In this document: positions 1 through 11,226 of the stretch, piece after piece
Layout: every line of letters begins with the position of its first letter
Numbering within the stretch: the first letter of the stretch is position 1
Source: Tranzscheliella williamsii
Taxonomy: Eukaryota; Basidiomycota; Ustilaginomycetes; Ustilaginales; Ustilaginaceae
DNA: 64,000 nt
Reading direction: 5' to 3'
Assembly: GCA_023212725.1 (NCBI GenBank)
Contig: JALBYF010000004.1
Location: 124,001-188,000 of the forward strand
The notes under the pieces: model-generated
Told to the model about the DNA's origin: nothing
The model's input: the letters and a program-made list of their open reading frames with translations, nothing else
Database searches by the model: none
Translations under genes and position numbers: made by a program

Positions 1-1284
1 TACGACGACGAAACGAGATCGGCGGAAGAGCCGTAATGAGACACTGGTCGGCTTCAGAACCGCTCTGAGACTGTCAGCAAAGAGACAGAGAGCAAAAGGG
101 CGGTTTAGCTACCTATACGAAGATATCGACCTGAGGACGGCGTAAGACGTGCCTCCTCGCAATGTTCGTTCCTAGACCGGCTGTGACGACCTCAGCAGCT
201 GCGCATCTACCCAAGCGATGTGGCTGTAGCGCATGAGTATGGACGAGGCACAGTGAGAGCTTGCACGTTGATGGATTCTGTAAACACTAGTGAATGTCGC
301 GGTCGAGTCGTATTGTCGGGTCTTTGGTGCGGAAGTGTTGGGGAGACAGAAGGTCAAACGTTGACGTAGACCCAAACGATGGAAGGCGGGCGAGAACAAG
401 CGATGTGCGGTGGGTAGTCCTGGCAGAGGATGCTGGGTGGCAGCGGGCAGGTTGGACTGCTGGGAGAAGCGCCTGCTAGAGGGGCGCCGGCCGTAGGGCT
501 GGGTATGTAGCGCGCTGGGCGTGGCCAACGTCGATGAGAGGCGGGCGAGGCAGACTCAGCCAAGAGGTTGCAGTGGCTGCTCAGCTCTGCTATGCTTGAA
601 CTCGCCTGTTTGGTCAAGCGCGCTAGAGAGTTACAATGGTTGTTGAAGGTAGTGCGTTGGGATTCTCGAGACTCAGCGACGTCGCGGCGGGCTGGAGGCT
701 TCGGCTGCTTAGAGAGGTCGGATCGGCCAAAGGCCAAAGACCAACACTTCGCATTCACACTTCCCACCTATGTTAACGGGAGACCTGACTGGATATATTG
801 GTTAACAACTCATCACTTATGGACGACTCCGACTAATGCATCACACGTACTTGCACATCACGCCTATTGTAGTCCGTAATGCGTTTGAGTTTGAAGTATC
901 GCCCGTCCGGATAGCAACGACGGGCGGTTCTCCCATGTAGTCAGCCGTCCTGATTTCATGATCCGAAATCTGTTGAGAAAGCATGCATATGAACACGCAG
1001 CATACACCAAACCCGTCAATTGCAAAGAAGATCAACCACAATAATACCGGCCGTACAGCCAAGCGAGGCTCACAACTTCCCACAATGGCACGTGCACATG
1101 TGGATCTAACAATAAAGTGGATATCATATTACGTACGTTCGTTGTACTTGCTTTCTGGTTGTGGCACATGGCGCCAAGCGTCGAGACGGAGGTATAAGGC
1201 AGTCCAACTGCGCCGCACAGTGCCACCCGCCCAGATGTGACAAGGCGTGACGCTACATGTTGCAGCCGTTGGACGGCGTAGCTC
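1..1284. other. No recognisable gene (window start to rad9)
   Basis: Short open frames exist on both strands, the longest on the minus strand at 354-767. None shows a family motif, a convincing start context or splice sites joining it to another exon. The part next to 1285 should hold the 3' UTR of rad9. The rest may be regulatory sequence of a gene lying before the window. Confidence 0.5.
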
Positions 1285-3027
1285 TTAAAAGAGGGGTCGG
1301 AACTTCTTACGCGGGAGCTGCTGGTCCGATGTGGGCTCGTAGTCTGAATTATCGCTCGAGGTATCCTGAGAGTGAGGGGCGGGTGCGACGAAATCGTGCG
1401 GATCGCCGCCTCGAGAAACGGGCGTGGGCTGGACAGTTTCGTTGAACCCATCGTTTTCTGAATCTCTCAGAGCGTCAGTGTCGACGTCGGCCTCGGCTTG
1501 GTTTGGACCTGCCTGCTGCGAACTCAGATCCTGCGACGCGCTGCCAAAGAAGAGGGGGAGTGTTTCCTCGTCCTCTTCATCGGTCCGCGCATGAGCCGGT
1601 GCCTTTTCGAAAGGCGTCGATTCCATGGGGATCGCGACGTTGTCCTCAGCAGATACCGAATCCGTCGTGACGCTGTTCGACGGGCAAGGTAGAACAGGCC
1701 CTGATGCGTGTTGGTTTGGAGCCACCGCCTCAGGCCTATTGCTGGGAATACCAGGCTGCGTTGAGGCCTCGGAAGGGACACGACTGTCTGTGGTTGCAGT
1801 ACGCGATATTGCAATAGCTGCATGGCCGTTTGCGCTATTCATGTTGGAGCTGTTCTGTCGTTTTCTACCCTGCGTTTGCGTGGGATGCGCATTAGTGGGG
1901 CCGCTTGCGCTGGAAGAAAGGGCTGGTCTGTCCCCCTTTGTTGTGGCAATGACAAACTCTGCTGCGAAAGCAGCCTCGACCCGCAAGCGGATGAAGAGCG
2001 GCTCATCCCCATCGCTAAAATTTACCTCGAGGGGAACCTGAAGTGCGTCAGCGAGTGAGACTGTCGCCTTGAACTCCTTCAGTGAAAAGGTGAGCAACGC
2101 TTCGTCCGGAACGTTGTAATCGCGGAACTCTTCCACTGCGATCTTGACCTCAGTGTGGATAGCCTTGCGAATCTGGCCTTTACCATCCGGCACTTCTTCC
2201 TCCTTGCTTCGCGCTGCGCAGGCATCAGGAGTGCACAGCAACGTGATCTCGCCATTCTTGGCACTGCTGAGAAAGTGCTCTGTCCACTCCTGCGCGGTCT
2301 GCGCGTTGATGCTGAAGAAGTTCGGCGGGTTGGGATCGGCGGTTGGCAACAAGCCGCGCTTTGGTTCGTAGGTCAGTTTGTGGACTTTGAGAATACCATG
2401 GTTGCAGTGAAGCTTGATACCAAATCTGCATTCCTCAGCATCATCGGTCAGTTCCAGCTCGCAGCGTTCGACAGACTTTCCACGAGCCTTCAAAATAGAC
2501 AGAACCGTCTGAACTCGATGCAAACCACAACCAACGCCAAGAAAGGGTCACGTCAGAGATTTCTGAAACGCAGCCTCATCACGAAGAAAGCGGCATAACA
2601 ATTGCATACCTTGAGCTGGATCTGGCATTCAATCTTCTGGTCAGACTTGCTCCGTATTTGAAGAAAGAAGTCAGGCTCAAAGATGAACATACAAAAGGCC
2701 GAATTTGTCGGATTGATGGCGGACAGGCGGATCTGATTAGCAAGAGCAAGGCGGTAAGGAAGGCAGCCGAGGGTCAGACAGCGCCGACGATGTCCGGGTC
2801 ATGGGAGACGGCACGTACCTGAGCCTGTGCATCCTTTCGAGGATTACATTGCAGCCAGAATGTGTCGGAGAATCGACCTAGACAGTACAGGGCATTGTAG
2901 AAGGCTGTATCGCACAACAAGGAAGAGGATATCAAACCGGAAGGCGCAACGTTAACCAGTTGTACGCCATCGCGAGGACGGCTGCCTACGTACTCTTGAT
3001 ATCGCTGGCAGAGATGAGTACATTCAT
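1285..3027 (-). CDS. rad9: DNA damage checkpoint protein Rad9 (9-1-1 clamp subunit)
   Basis: Rad9 forms the PCNA-like Rad9-Rad1-Hus1 clamp that is loaded at damaged DNA and activates the checkpoint kinases. I read four exons: 3027-2994, 2904-2819, 2732-2610 and 2508-1285, giving 488 aa. Introns of 89, 86 and 101 bp have GT-AG ends and consistent phases. The spliced start MNVLISASDIK followed by FYNALYCLGRFSD aligns with the first strand and helix of the Rad9 clamp fold. NSAFCMFIFEPDFF and the KSVERC...KLHC region (about residues 90-125) are further family hallmarks. The second PCNA-like lobe runs to about residue 285, and a Ser/Thr/Pro-rich, acidic C-terminal tail of about 200 residues follows; in the family such tails are phosphorylated and bind TopBP1/Rad4. 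The tail ends in a basic KKFRPLF. The gene lies in tandem downstream of TRP5. The identity is secure. Exon 1 (11 codons) is the least certain part. Confidence 0.86.
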
Positions 3028-3676
3028 GCTGCATGCGATCAAGCCCCTACGAGCCCATGTGTCGTGTGTGGTCAAGACGAAGCAATGTGAATCTTGGCGG
3101 CTGCGCAATTTGAAAGCAAGTCAAGGTGCGTGAGTGGAGGCAAAGTTGCCTGCAACGCCGCGTGAGTGTGAAGTGTTGGTTTTCCACGCGTCGTGCTAAT
3201 TGACCGCGCCACACGTCGCAGCGTCGCAGCCATTCACGACTTCATTGTCAGTGCTCCCTGTGCCTACTATGTGATCAAAAAATATCCATGCGTAGAGACT
3301 CGGCCTAGCGTAGATGACAGACGTAGAATGGTAGGCAAATGCGAGAAGGAATATAGAACCGCAATGCATATTACGGGTCAAAATACTTAGGCCGCCGATC
3401 CTCTCGACATGCGATATCTGATTCATATCGCTTATACACTCGTGTCCTTCAACTTTGAGCCAAAAATGTCATCGAAAAAATAGAGAAAAATGGGGAAGAA
3501 AATGGAAGCATTTTGTGTTCTTGTTACGATGAATATCCGCCGCATTGCAATATGGGTAACATTTGATAGCCGAAGCCGCTCACAGGCCGAATGCGAAGCC
3601 AAAGTTAGAAGGAGAGCCGGCGTAAGGAAGGTAGCAGAGATCCTGTGGCTGGAGCACACCGGCGAGTGGGTCAACG
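3028..3676. other. Intergenic region between TRP5 stop and rad9 start
   Basis: This 649 bp stretch between two minus-strand genes should contain the TRP5 3' UTR and the rad9 promoter. It is AT-richer than its neighbours around 3300-3560. I see no coding sequence, tRNA or conserved motif in it. Confidence 0.5.
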
Positions 3677-5830
3677 TTAGGCGATGTTCCAGCCGAGACG
3701 CTCCCCCCAGCCACCGTGAGCAATGGCGTTGGCGATCTGCTCTACATCCTTGTCGCCGCGTCCACTAAGGCTGACCACGACGTCCTGGTCAGGCGTCATC
3801 TCCTTGGCCAGGTGAAAGGCGACCCAAAGGGCGTGTGATGTCTCGAGCGCCGGGATGATGCCTTCGAGCTGGGTGCACATCTTGAAGCCACGCAGTGCCT
3901 CTTCGTCGGTGGCGACGACATACTCTGCGCGTCCCGAATCTTTTAAAAAAGCATGCTCTGGACCAACACCTGGGTAGTCCAGGCCGGCACTGATGGAATG
4001 TGTTTCGGTAATCTGCCCAAACTGGTCCTGCAAGAGGTAGGTTCGGACACCATGAAGAACACCGGGAGTGCCCTTGGTTAGAGTCGCAGAGTGTCGGTTG
4101 GTATCGACACCATCACCACCTGCTTCGACGCCCACAAGCCGAACAGTCTTATCTTGAACGAAAGAATGAAAGATACCGATGGCGTTGGAGCCACCGCCGA
4201 CGCACGCAACCACGGCATCCGGAAGCTTGCCTTTCTTTTCCTGCAGCTGCTGCTTGACCTCCTTACCGATGATGGACTGGAAGTCTCTCACGATCGATGG
4301 GAACGGATGGGGCCCGATGGCGGAACCGACAATGTAATGTGTGTTGTGCAGATTGGTGACCCAGTCTCGATTCGCTTCGTTGATGGCGTCCTTGAGCGTT
4401 TTACTTCCGCTCTCGACCGCGACGACTTTGGCGCCCAGCATCTTGATGCGGAAGGCGTTCAAAGACTGTCGCCTCACGTCTTCGGCACCCATGTAGATGA
4501 TGCATTCCATGCCAAATTTGGCACAGGCAGTGGCAGTGGCGACGCCGTGCTGGCCGGCGCCCGTTTCAGCGATGATACGCGTCTTACCCAGCCGCCTTGC
4601 TAGCAGAATCTGGCCGATGGCGTTATTGATCTTGTGAGATCCAGTGTGGTTCAGATCTTCACGCTTGAACCAGATTTGGGCACCTCCGGCAGCCTGGCTC
4701 ATGCGCTCGGCAAGATAGAGCTCGCTGGGTCGACCAATGTATTCGTAGTAGCTCTCGAATTCTTTCCAGAAGCTGGGGTCGCTCAGAGCATTCAAGTAGG
4801 CCTTTTCCAATTCGACATGAGCGTCGAAAAGAGCCTCGGGGATATATTGGCCTCCAAACTTGCCAAAGCGGGGCGGTCGAAGCTTGCCCTCCGCATCCAC
4901 AATGGTGTCAAAGCCGGCAAGGGGAGTCTTATCACCGTTGACGACGGCATCGACCTTAGGAGTGGGAATGGAGTCTGGCTGGTCAACAACCTGCTTGATA
5001 TTGAGAGGTGTTTTTCGTCGAATGCCACCGTCGCTCTTGCCGGTGATTTCCGCACAGTAGGATCGAGCCGCTTCAACACGAGCAGCGGTGTTCGGCGCAG
5101 CTTGCTTGAGTTTGGATACAAGCTTGCTTCCGATGACAACACCATCGGCATGCTCTCCTACCTCGATGAAGTGCTCACGGGTAGAAACACCAAAGCCCAC
5201 GGCAAGGGGAATGCTGGTGATGTCTCTAATCTTGGCAATTAGTTCGGCGAGGGTGCTAGACACGCTAGCAGTGGCGCCAGTGGTGCCCATCTTGGAAACG
5301 ACATAGATGAAGGAGTCGGCGAGGGAGGCAAGATGCTTGATACGAGATACGGAAGTCGACGGTGCGATTAAAGGCACATAGGAAAGCCCAAAGCGCGTGC
5401 AATAGGATCGGAAATCCGCAGCCTCCTCAGGAGGGAGATCTACGATGATGAAACCGTTGGCACCAGCCGCTTTAGCGTCTTGTACGGCCTTTTGTTCGCC
5501 ATAGGCAAGAGTGGGGTTATAATAGCCCATGAGCAGGACCGGTGCTTTGAGACCTTTGGAGCGGGCCTGTCGAATGTATTCGAGACACTCGGTGAAGCCG
5601 ACGCCTTGCTCGAGTGCTACCTGGTTGCTGTCCTGAATGGCGGGACCATCTGCTTGCGGGTCGGAGAAGGGGACGCCGAGCTCGATGATATCTGCGCCAC
5701 CCTCTTCCAGCGCAAGAAGGATATCGACCGTGTCATTCTTGGCGGGAAAACCGGCGGTAACAAAGCTGACGAAGACGGCCTCGTTCCTTTCCGCCTTGGC
5801 GGCGAAAGTGGCTCGAATCTGGTCGGTCAT
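3677..5830 (-). CDS. TRP5: Tryptophan synthase, fused alpha and beta chains
   Basis: This cytosolic bifunctional enzyme makes tryptophan from indole-3-glycerol phosphate and serine. It is a single exon of 717 aa, close to the usual fungal length. The alpha domain (about 1-260) shows FVTAGFP, the catalytic Glu in [15 protein letters not shown] and the late glycine-rich phosphate site AVGFGVST. A linker of about 55 residues leads to the beta domain (about 315-717), which has GGQYIPE, the PLP lysine in HTGSHKINN (Lys400), GAGQHG and [10 protein letters not shown]. The start ATG at 5830 is the first in frame; an open extension to 5890 has no ATG. It shares a 1.4 kb divergent upstream region with the STE20-type kinase, and three TGACTC boxes lie 420-515 bp upstream of its start. 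Confidence 0.97.
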   Translation of the reverse strand: MTDQIRATFAAKAERNEAVFVSFVTAGFPAKNDTVDILLALEEGGADIIELGVPFSDPQADGPAIQDSNQVALEQGVGFTECLEYIRQARSKGLKAPVLLMGYYNPTLAYGEQKAVQDAKAAGANGFIIVDLPPEEAADFRSYCTRFGLSYVPLIAPSTSVSRIKHLASLADSFIYVVSKMGTTGATASVSSTLAELIAKIRDITSIPLAVGFGVSTREHFIEVGEHADGVVIGSKLVSKLKQAAPNTAARVEAARSYCAEITGKSDGGIRRKTPLNIKQVVDQPDSIPTPKVDAVVNGDKTPLAGFDTIVDAEGKLRPPRFGKFGGQYIPEALFDAHVELEKAYLNALSDPSFWKEFESYYEYIGRPSELYLAERMSQAAGGAQIWFKREDLNHTGSHKINNAIGQILLARRLGKTRIIAETGAGQHGVATATACAKFGMECIIYMGAEDVRRQSLNAFRIKMLGAKVVAVESGSKTLKDAINEANRDWVTNLHNTHYIVGSAIGPHPFPSIVRDFQSIIGKEVKQQLQEKKGKLPDAVVACVGGGSNAIGIFHSFVQDKTVRLVGVEAGGDGVDTNRHSATLTKGTPGVLHGVRTYLLQDQFGQITETHSISAGLDYPGVGPEHAFLKDSGRAEYVVATDEEALRGFKMCTQLEGIIPALETSHALWVAFHLAKEMTPDQDVVVSLSGRGDKDVEQIANAIAHGGWGERLGWNIA

Positions 5831-7226
5831 GCTGCGATCGATGGGTAGAGAGTAGGAAGGGCGGGGTGCGGTCGGTGCTACCTCAACCAAGACCGGTAGA
5901 GAGGGTCGGTGGTAGCTATCAAGGGCGAAACCTGGGGGATGGTTGTTCCGTGTTGTCTGTTGCTTGACCTACAGGTACGGTGAACGGTAGAAGGAGATAT
6001 TGGAAGAGGGAAGGGCAGAGCGAGGTGCTTGCTGCTTTTGTAAGTGACGGAGAATGGCAGCATGAAGGAGGCTTTCTTCCAACTGCGCGCCTCATATGTC
6101 GGCCAACAACGACGCTTCGTGACTCGCCATATTCGTGATTAATATTGTTGTTATATCGCCGTTCCTTATTAATGAAAATCTGCACGCATTACAAGTGGTT
6201 ATTTATGCATAGATCCATTTGTATTTCGCCACTCCACCCCACGCTGTGACTGACTCGACCACAGAACATCACCAACTGTGACTCTGGCTACGCAAATCGT
6301 GACTGTGACTGGTTTTGCTGGGATCTCACAGACAAGCGGTGACTCCCATCCCTCTTATCTAAGCCAGCCAAGCAGCTTCAACATGATTTGGACCCTAGTG
6401 CTGGTATAGCCAAGTGCACCTCTCTACGGTAGCGATTTCCAGTGTGTTAATTTGACGACGACTCATGGCAGAACGGCTACTGATGTTCGCTAGGGCAGGG
6501 CAGCAGAGGGCAGCAGATGCACAATCTGACTTATACCGTGTGCGCTTCGACAAAGGCCAGGGTGCGTGTTTTGTATTGCACTCGCGCTCGTCTTGGCAAA
6601 TGTGGATTGGATTCGGACGGCGCTGGCTATTACAGTGTTATCTGCTGTAACGGCTGATCGACGGCCAAGCTGTACCTGTCTTGCTTTCTGCTGTGTCTGT
6701 TGCTTTTATGGATTGCTTGCTTGCATATTCCTCCGTCCGGTCAAGGCGTTGGTTAGCTTACAGCTCCTCTTGGATTATTAGTGAGTGCGACACCACTACC
6801 AGCTATTGACTGTGACTTCTCTGGCGTACCATCCCACCCCCTCACCACCTTCCCCAATCAATTCGGTTCATCTCGCAGCTCTCCGTCGCCTCTTTCTCTC
6901 CATCTACCCCACCAAATTTTCTTTCCACACAGCCGCTAGCTCATCCCGGCCGCATCGTCATCTCCGTCGTTGACGCCGTTCCACTCCTTCGACCCGTCCG
7001 GCTGCGTGCAACAGCATTGTCGTACACCGCAGTGAAAGCAAGAGGTCGCAACCAAAGCACGTTTTTGCCCCTAGGCGTATCAATTGGCGAAGCAGACAGC
7101 TGGATCCTGTTGCCATTTGAGCCTTATCGTGATCTTTTGTTGTAGTCTCTCTTCTCCGAACAATTGCTATCAGCGCCGTCTGTGAGCGCCGCCGGTGCAG
7201 ATTTTCTCCTCTTTACCAACACCATC
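5831..7226. promoter_or_regulatory. Divergent upstream region of TRP5 and STE20-type kinase
   Basis: No coding sequence is recognised in these 1396 bp. Five GTGACT hexamers lie at 6246, 6278, 6299, 6305 and 6339, and a sixth near 6810. Three of the first five continue as TGACTC (6251-6256, 6279-6284, 6340-6345), the core of Gcn4/Cpc1 sites, which would suit an amino-acid biosynthetic gene. The kinase side (about 6820-6990) is strongly pyrimidine-rich, as is common in fungal promoters and 5' leaders. An intron in the kinase 5' leader cannot be excluded. Confidence 0.5.
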
Positions 7227-9803
7227 ATGCATCCCTCCCCGAAGAGGTCGGTGATCAGGCATCCTCACGACTTCCAAGGTGCACAGGTTATGCCGAATAC
7301 CTCCGAAGCCCTGGCAGACGTCACCGCACGCCCCACAGCCGCTTCTTCATCGCAGACTATGGATCCTCCTTCCACTCCCAACTATCTCAAAGGCGTACAA
7401 GGCATTGGCAACGGCGATGGTACCTTCAGCGGCCTTGCCAGTAGCTTCGATTTCGGTGAGATGGACCTCGTCCCACAAAGAAGCGCGCCCGCACCTCCCA
7501 GCAGTTTTTCTCGAGCTCCCGGCGCTGGCCCTTCCGCCTCCGGTTCGGCTATACCTCGCAACGGCGGCACACCATCCGCGTCCGCTTCCGCCTCTGCCTC
7601 TCCGGTCATCACCTCTGCTTCCGTCTGGAATCAATCTAGCGCAGCTCAGCCATCCTCACATGCGCCTACCTCCTATCGACCACAGCCTAGCATCAACACC
7701 TCGCTCAGCTCCGCACATTCCCCCAAGTCGGGCCTCCCTTCGCAGGCCGGTCTCCCCTTCAGCATTTCGGGCTATGCTGCTAACCCTCCCAACTCTTCAC
7801 CAGTTCAGACCAGCCATCCTACCACCCCTTGGTCGCCGTCCGCCATGCCGCCACGCCCTGTTCGCTCCCACACATCCGGACCGGACAACTTTCAGAGCCT
7901 TTCAGCAGGCACAGCCTCGCAACAGATCGCCCCCGTCCTGGCCCAGCGCTCGCATTCCAGCATCGGCCCACAGCACCAACAACAACAACAACAACAACAA
8001 CAGCAGCAGCAGCAGCAGCATCCGTTTATCGGTTCACCCACTCTGAATCAATCGTCACCTACCCTGGAAAGTGGACCTTTAGGCGAGCCAAACACCCCGG
8101 CCACTTCGCAAAGCCACTTCCTCCCAAGCGGTAGAGACCGTGAAAGGAGCCGCGATGGCAGCGCCATTCCAGGTAGCAGAAACACCTTCAAGAGCGTCTT
8201 TGGCGGATTTGTCAACTCAATGAGCGACGTCTTCTCGGCTCAGAAAAAGATTGAAATTTCTACGCCTTACGACCCCGTCCATCTTACTCACGTCGGCTTC
8301 AATTCAGATACGGGAGAGTTCACTGGACTTCCCAAAGAATGGCAGCAGCTGCTCCAGGAATCGGGTATCTCGCGTCAGGATCAAGAGGCCAATCCACAAG
8401 CTGTGATGGATATTGTAGCCTTCTATCAAGATGCTACCAAAGAGGATGGTGATACGGATGTGTGGAAGAAGATGGGTGGCGCCAAGGGGAATCATGCACC
8501 CGGAACGCCGCGTACCGATACAGGTAGTGAGGAAGGTATCAAAACACCGACGCTGTACGAGAAGCCACGAGCCGCACCACCACCTCCTGGCTCGTTTCAG
8601 ACAAATAAACATCTTGCTGACGCATCCATTCCAGATGCTCGTCAGATTTCGGCTGGACAACGTTCTGCAGAAAGCGCTTTGAAGCCAAGCCGGCCTGCTC
8701 CCTCTCCTACTGGGCCTGCCAGCTCGAGACTAGATTCCGGCACGGGCGTTGTCAAACCGAGTTCAGCAGGTCGTACGGGAGACGGCTCCACATCGGCCAA
8801 GGTGGCTCTTCCGGGCGCTGCGACGTCACCTATTGCTCCCTCTTCGAGCAAGAATGGAAAGGCGCCGGGCGCGGTACCGCGTCGTAGGGAGACGAAAAAG
8901 AACACGATCAAGGATTCGGAAGTGATTGCCAAACTGCAGGCCATCTGTACCGATGCGGATCCAACGAAACTGTACAGAAGCCTGCAGAAGATCGGGCAAG
9001 GCGCCTCCGGAGGTGTCTTTACGGCGTATCAGGTGGGCACGAACGTCTCGGTAGCGATCAAGCAGATGAATCTGGAACAGCAGCCGAAGAAGGACCTGAT
9101 TATCAACGAGATCCTGGTGATGAAAGAGTCACGCCACCGAAACATTGTCAACTACATTGACTCGTTCCTGTTCAAGGGAGATCTCTGGGTGGTGATGGAG
9201 TACATGGAGGGGGGAAGCTTGACGGACGTGGTGACGTGTAACATCATGACCGAGGGGCAGATCGCTGCTGTCAGCCGGGAAGTGTTGGAAGGGCTGCGAC
9301 ATTTGCACGAGCATGGTGTAATCCACCGAGATATCAAGTCGGACAACGTTTTGCTCAGCTTGCACGGCGATATCAAGCTGACCGACTTTGGCTTCTGCGC
9401 CCAGATCGGCGAGTCGCAGGCCAAACGGACGACAATGGTGGGGACCCCCTACTGGATGGCGCCCGAGGTGGTGACGCGCAAAGAGTACGGGCCCAAGGTG
9501 GATATCTGGAGCTTGGGCATCATGTGTATCGAGATGGTCGAGGGGGAACCGCCGTACCTGAACGAGAATCCGCTGAGGGCGCTCTACCTGATTGCCACCA
9601 ATGGGACACCGAAAATCAACAATCCGGAAAACCTGTCTGGCACATTCACCGACTTCCTCAAGACGTGCCTGGATGTGGATGCGGAACGTCGACCAGATGC
9701 TGTGGGGATGCTGGCGCACCCCTTCCTCAAGCGCTCCGAAAGCCTGCGGACGTTGACGCCGCTGATCAAGGCGGCTCGCGAGCAGGTGACACGCAAGTCG
9801 TAG
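7227..9803 (+). CDS. STE20: Ste20/PAK-family protein kinase (Smu1-like)
   Basis: This is a p21-activated Ser/Thr kinase that would act below Cdc42/Rac in mating, polarity and filamentation signalling. It is a single exon of 858 aa. The first 340 residues are Ser/Pro-rich and disordered and include a polyglutamine run. A CRIB/p21-binding domain starts near residue 344 (ISTPYDPVHLTHVGF). The kinase domain starts near residue 582 with GQGASGGVF, the ATP lysine in VAIK (Lys612), HRDIKSDN (Asp702), DFGFC (Asp720) and the activation segment RTTMVGTPYWMAPE. There is no PH domain, which separates it from Cla4; in Ustilago maydis the matching protein is Smu1. The first ATG in frame is at 7227; the open frame extends upstream without an ATG. 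Confidence 0.94.
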   Translation: MHPSPKRSVIRHPHDFQGAQVMPNTSEALADVTARPTAASSSQTMDPPSTPNYLKGVQGIGNGDGTFSGLASSFDFGEMDLVPQRSAPAPPSSFSRAPGAGPSASGSAIPRNGGTPSASASASASPVITSASVWNQSSAAQPSSHAPTSYRPQPSINTSLSSAHSPKSGLPSQAGLPFSISGYAANPPNSSPVQTSHPTTPWSPSAMPPRPVRSHTSGPDNFQSLSAGTASQQIAPVLAQRSHSSIGPQHQQQQQQQQQQQQQQHPFIGSPTLNQSSPTLESGPLGEPNTPATSQSHFLPSGRDRERSRDGSAIPGSRNTFKSVFGGFVNSMSDVFSAQKKIEISTPYDPVHLTHVGFNSDTGEFTGLPKEWQQLLQESGISRQDQEANPQAVMDIVAFYQDATKEDGDTDVWKKMGGAKGNHAPGTPRTDTGSEEGIKTPTLYEKPRAAPPPPGSFQTNKHLADASIPDARQISAGQRSAESALKPSRPAPSPTGPASSRLDSGTGVVKPSSAGRTGDGSTSAKVALPGAATSPIAPSSSKNGKAPGAVPRRRETKKNTIKDSEVIAKLQAICTDADPTKLYRSLQKIGQGASGGVFTAYQVGTNVSVAIKQMNLEQQPKKDLIINEILVMKESRHRNIVNYIDSFLFKGDLWVVMEYMEGGSLTDVVTCNIMTEGQIAAVSREVLEGLRHLHEHGVIHRDIKSDNVLLSLHGDIKLTDFGFCAQIGESQAKRTTMVGTPYWMAPEVVTRKEYGPKVDIWSLGIMCIEMVEGEPPYLNENPLRALYLIATNGTPKINNPENLSGTFTDFLKTCLDVDAERRPDAVGMLAHPFLKRSESLRTLTPLIKAAREQVTRKS
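7974..8021 (+). repeat. CAA/CAG repeat encoding polyglutamine
   Basis: A run of CAA codons followed by CAG codons inside the STE20-type gene encodes about 15 consecutive glutamines in the disordered N-terminal half. The pure CAG part should be length-variable between strains. Confidence 0.9.
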
Positions 9804-11226
9804 CCGCTCTGCGCAGCCCAACAGCGCCTCCAACGGGCCAACGCATACCCGCTCCGCTCTTTCCTCTGCTAGATGCTCCTAGTCTTGTTTTGATTGTGGA
9901 TTGTCGCTTCGCTATTATGGACACTCTCGCTCGGGACCGGCTGCTGGCTTGTCTTTTTTATGCTACTTTATTCTCTTTTCTGTGCCGCTGGAATGCCTCC
10001 TCTGCCTGTCACATTTCGATTGCCAAGTGGCTGGGCTTGGCTGGCTGGGCTGGGTTTGGCTGCACCGCGTGATGTGCTCCCATTTGGCCTACCAGAGGCA
10101 CGACTTGCCTCTCGTCGAGGTGTGCTAACAACATCCCACCGCTAACATACACGGCGCGCCGTGTAAGGAACCTGATAAGTAGTCCAATATCAACTACAAT
10201 TTAAAAGCTCGACTGGCTAAAGATCCTCTATCATGTCGATTAACACATGCCGGCGTAAACAATACAACGCCAAGGTAGAAGCGCGTACTGTCAGAAGCCG
10301 TAACATTAATCACGAATTGTGAATGTGAGAGTGCCAGTGAGAGTGCGAAGAGAGAGTGCGGAGTGAGCACTGGAGTGTGAGTGTTGAGTGAGGAGTACGG
10401 TACGGGAAGCGGATCATCAGGAAGCTGCAGCGCCTTTGCACGGCAAGTCCTGACAGATTGGCTGGTATGTTTCGACTTCGAGCCGCATTGACCGATCTAC
10501 CAGGCTACCATTCTCGAGCTGAGCTGTGTCTGCTTGTCTCTCGTCGCTGCTCACCACTCACGGTCCTTTCTAGCCACCCGCGCAACGCACACAGACAGGC
10601 TTCCATCGCTCACGCACCAACACGGCGCGAGCGCGCCGGTAACCTCCCCCCCTCCAGCGCACCCCCGTCAGCGCACCCAATCTGGACATGCATGCCACTC
10701 GGTCGACACCTTCCTGATACCCTTCGCATCGGAAATCGCTGTGACTGTGCAGCGTCATCGACACCGCCATTGCCTGTATACCTGCAACTGTACCAAGTGA
10801 TACAGCCCACCGGTCGTCCCAACGAGCACCTGCCACAACGTCAGCAGTGAACGTCTGCCACCTCTCCGCGAAGCCGGCGGCATCTACTTAGCTCCCCCCT
10901 ATCTGCAACCGTCTATCGTAAGCGCCGCGCCGCATCTTGTACCCGACTGCGACGCCAAGCCACCTTTCTGGTACAGCGCTTTCAAGGCACACCGTTACAA
11001 ACTACGCTCGATCCCTTTAGCAGCAGCTAAGCCGATCTGGATCCCCAATTTGGATCCATCGTATCAAGCTTCGACGTCTTCCCAGCCGTCGTACACCCTC
11101 GTATAGCTGCACTGAGACGTCCATTCAGCAACGACGGCCGACTATACGGCCCCTTCGTCCCATTCGACCGGTCACTCTTCTACCCACACTAATATCCGCG
11201 AAGACGGCCACGGGCAAGTTGAGGCA
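9804..11226. other. Intergenic region between STE20-type kinase and RhoGAP gene
   Basis: These 1423 bp should hold the kinase 3' UTR and the RhoGAP promoter and 5' leader. Open frames at 10458-10850 show no family signal and look like pyrimidine-rich leader sequence. A GAGTG-rich repeat lies at 10324-10396. No RNA gene is seen. Confidence 0.45.
10324..10396 (+). repeat. Imperfect GAGTG/GTGAG tandem repeat
   Basis: About eight copies of GAGTG or GTGAG occur within 73 bp, separated by 2-8 bases. The tract could be a degenerate microsatellite or a cluster of binding sites upstream of the RhoGAP gene. Confidence 0.6.

Noticed and set aside
7164..7226. Upstream extension of the Ste20-type kinase frame
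   Set aside because: The frame is open but begins with TTG. The first ATG is at 7227.
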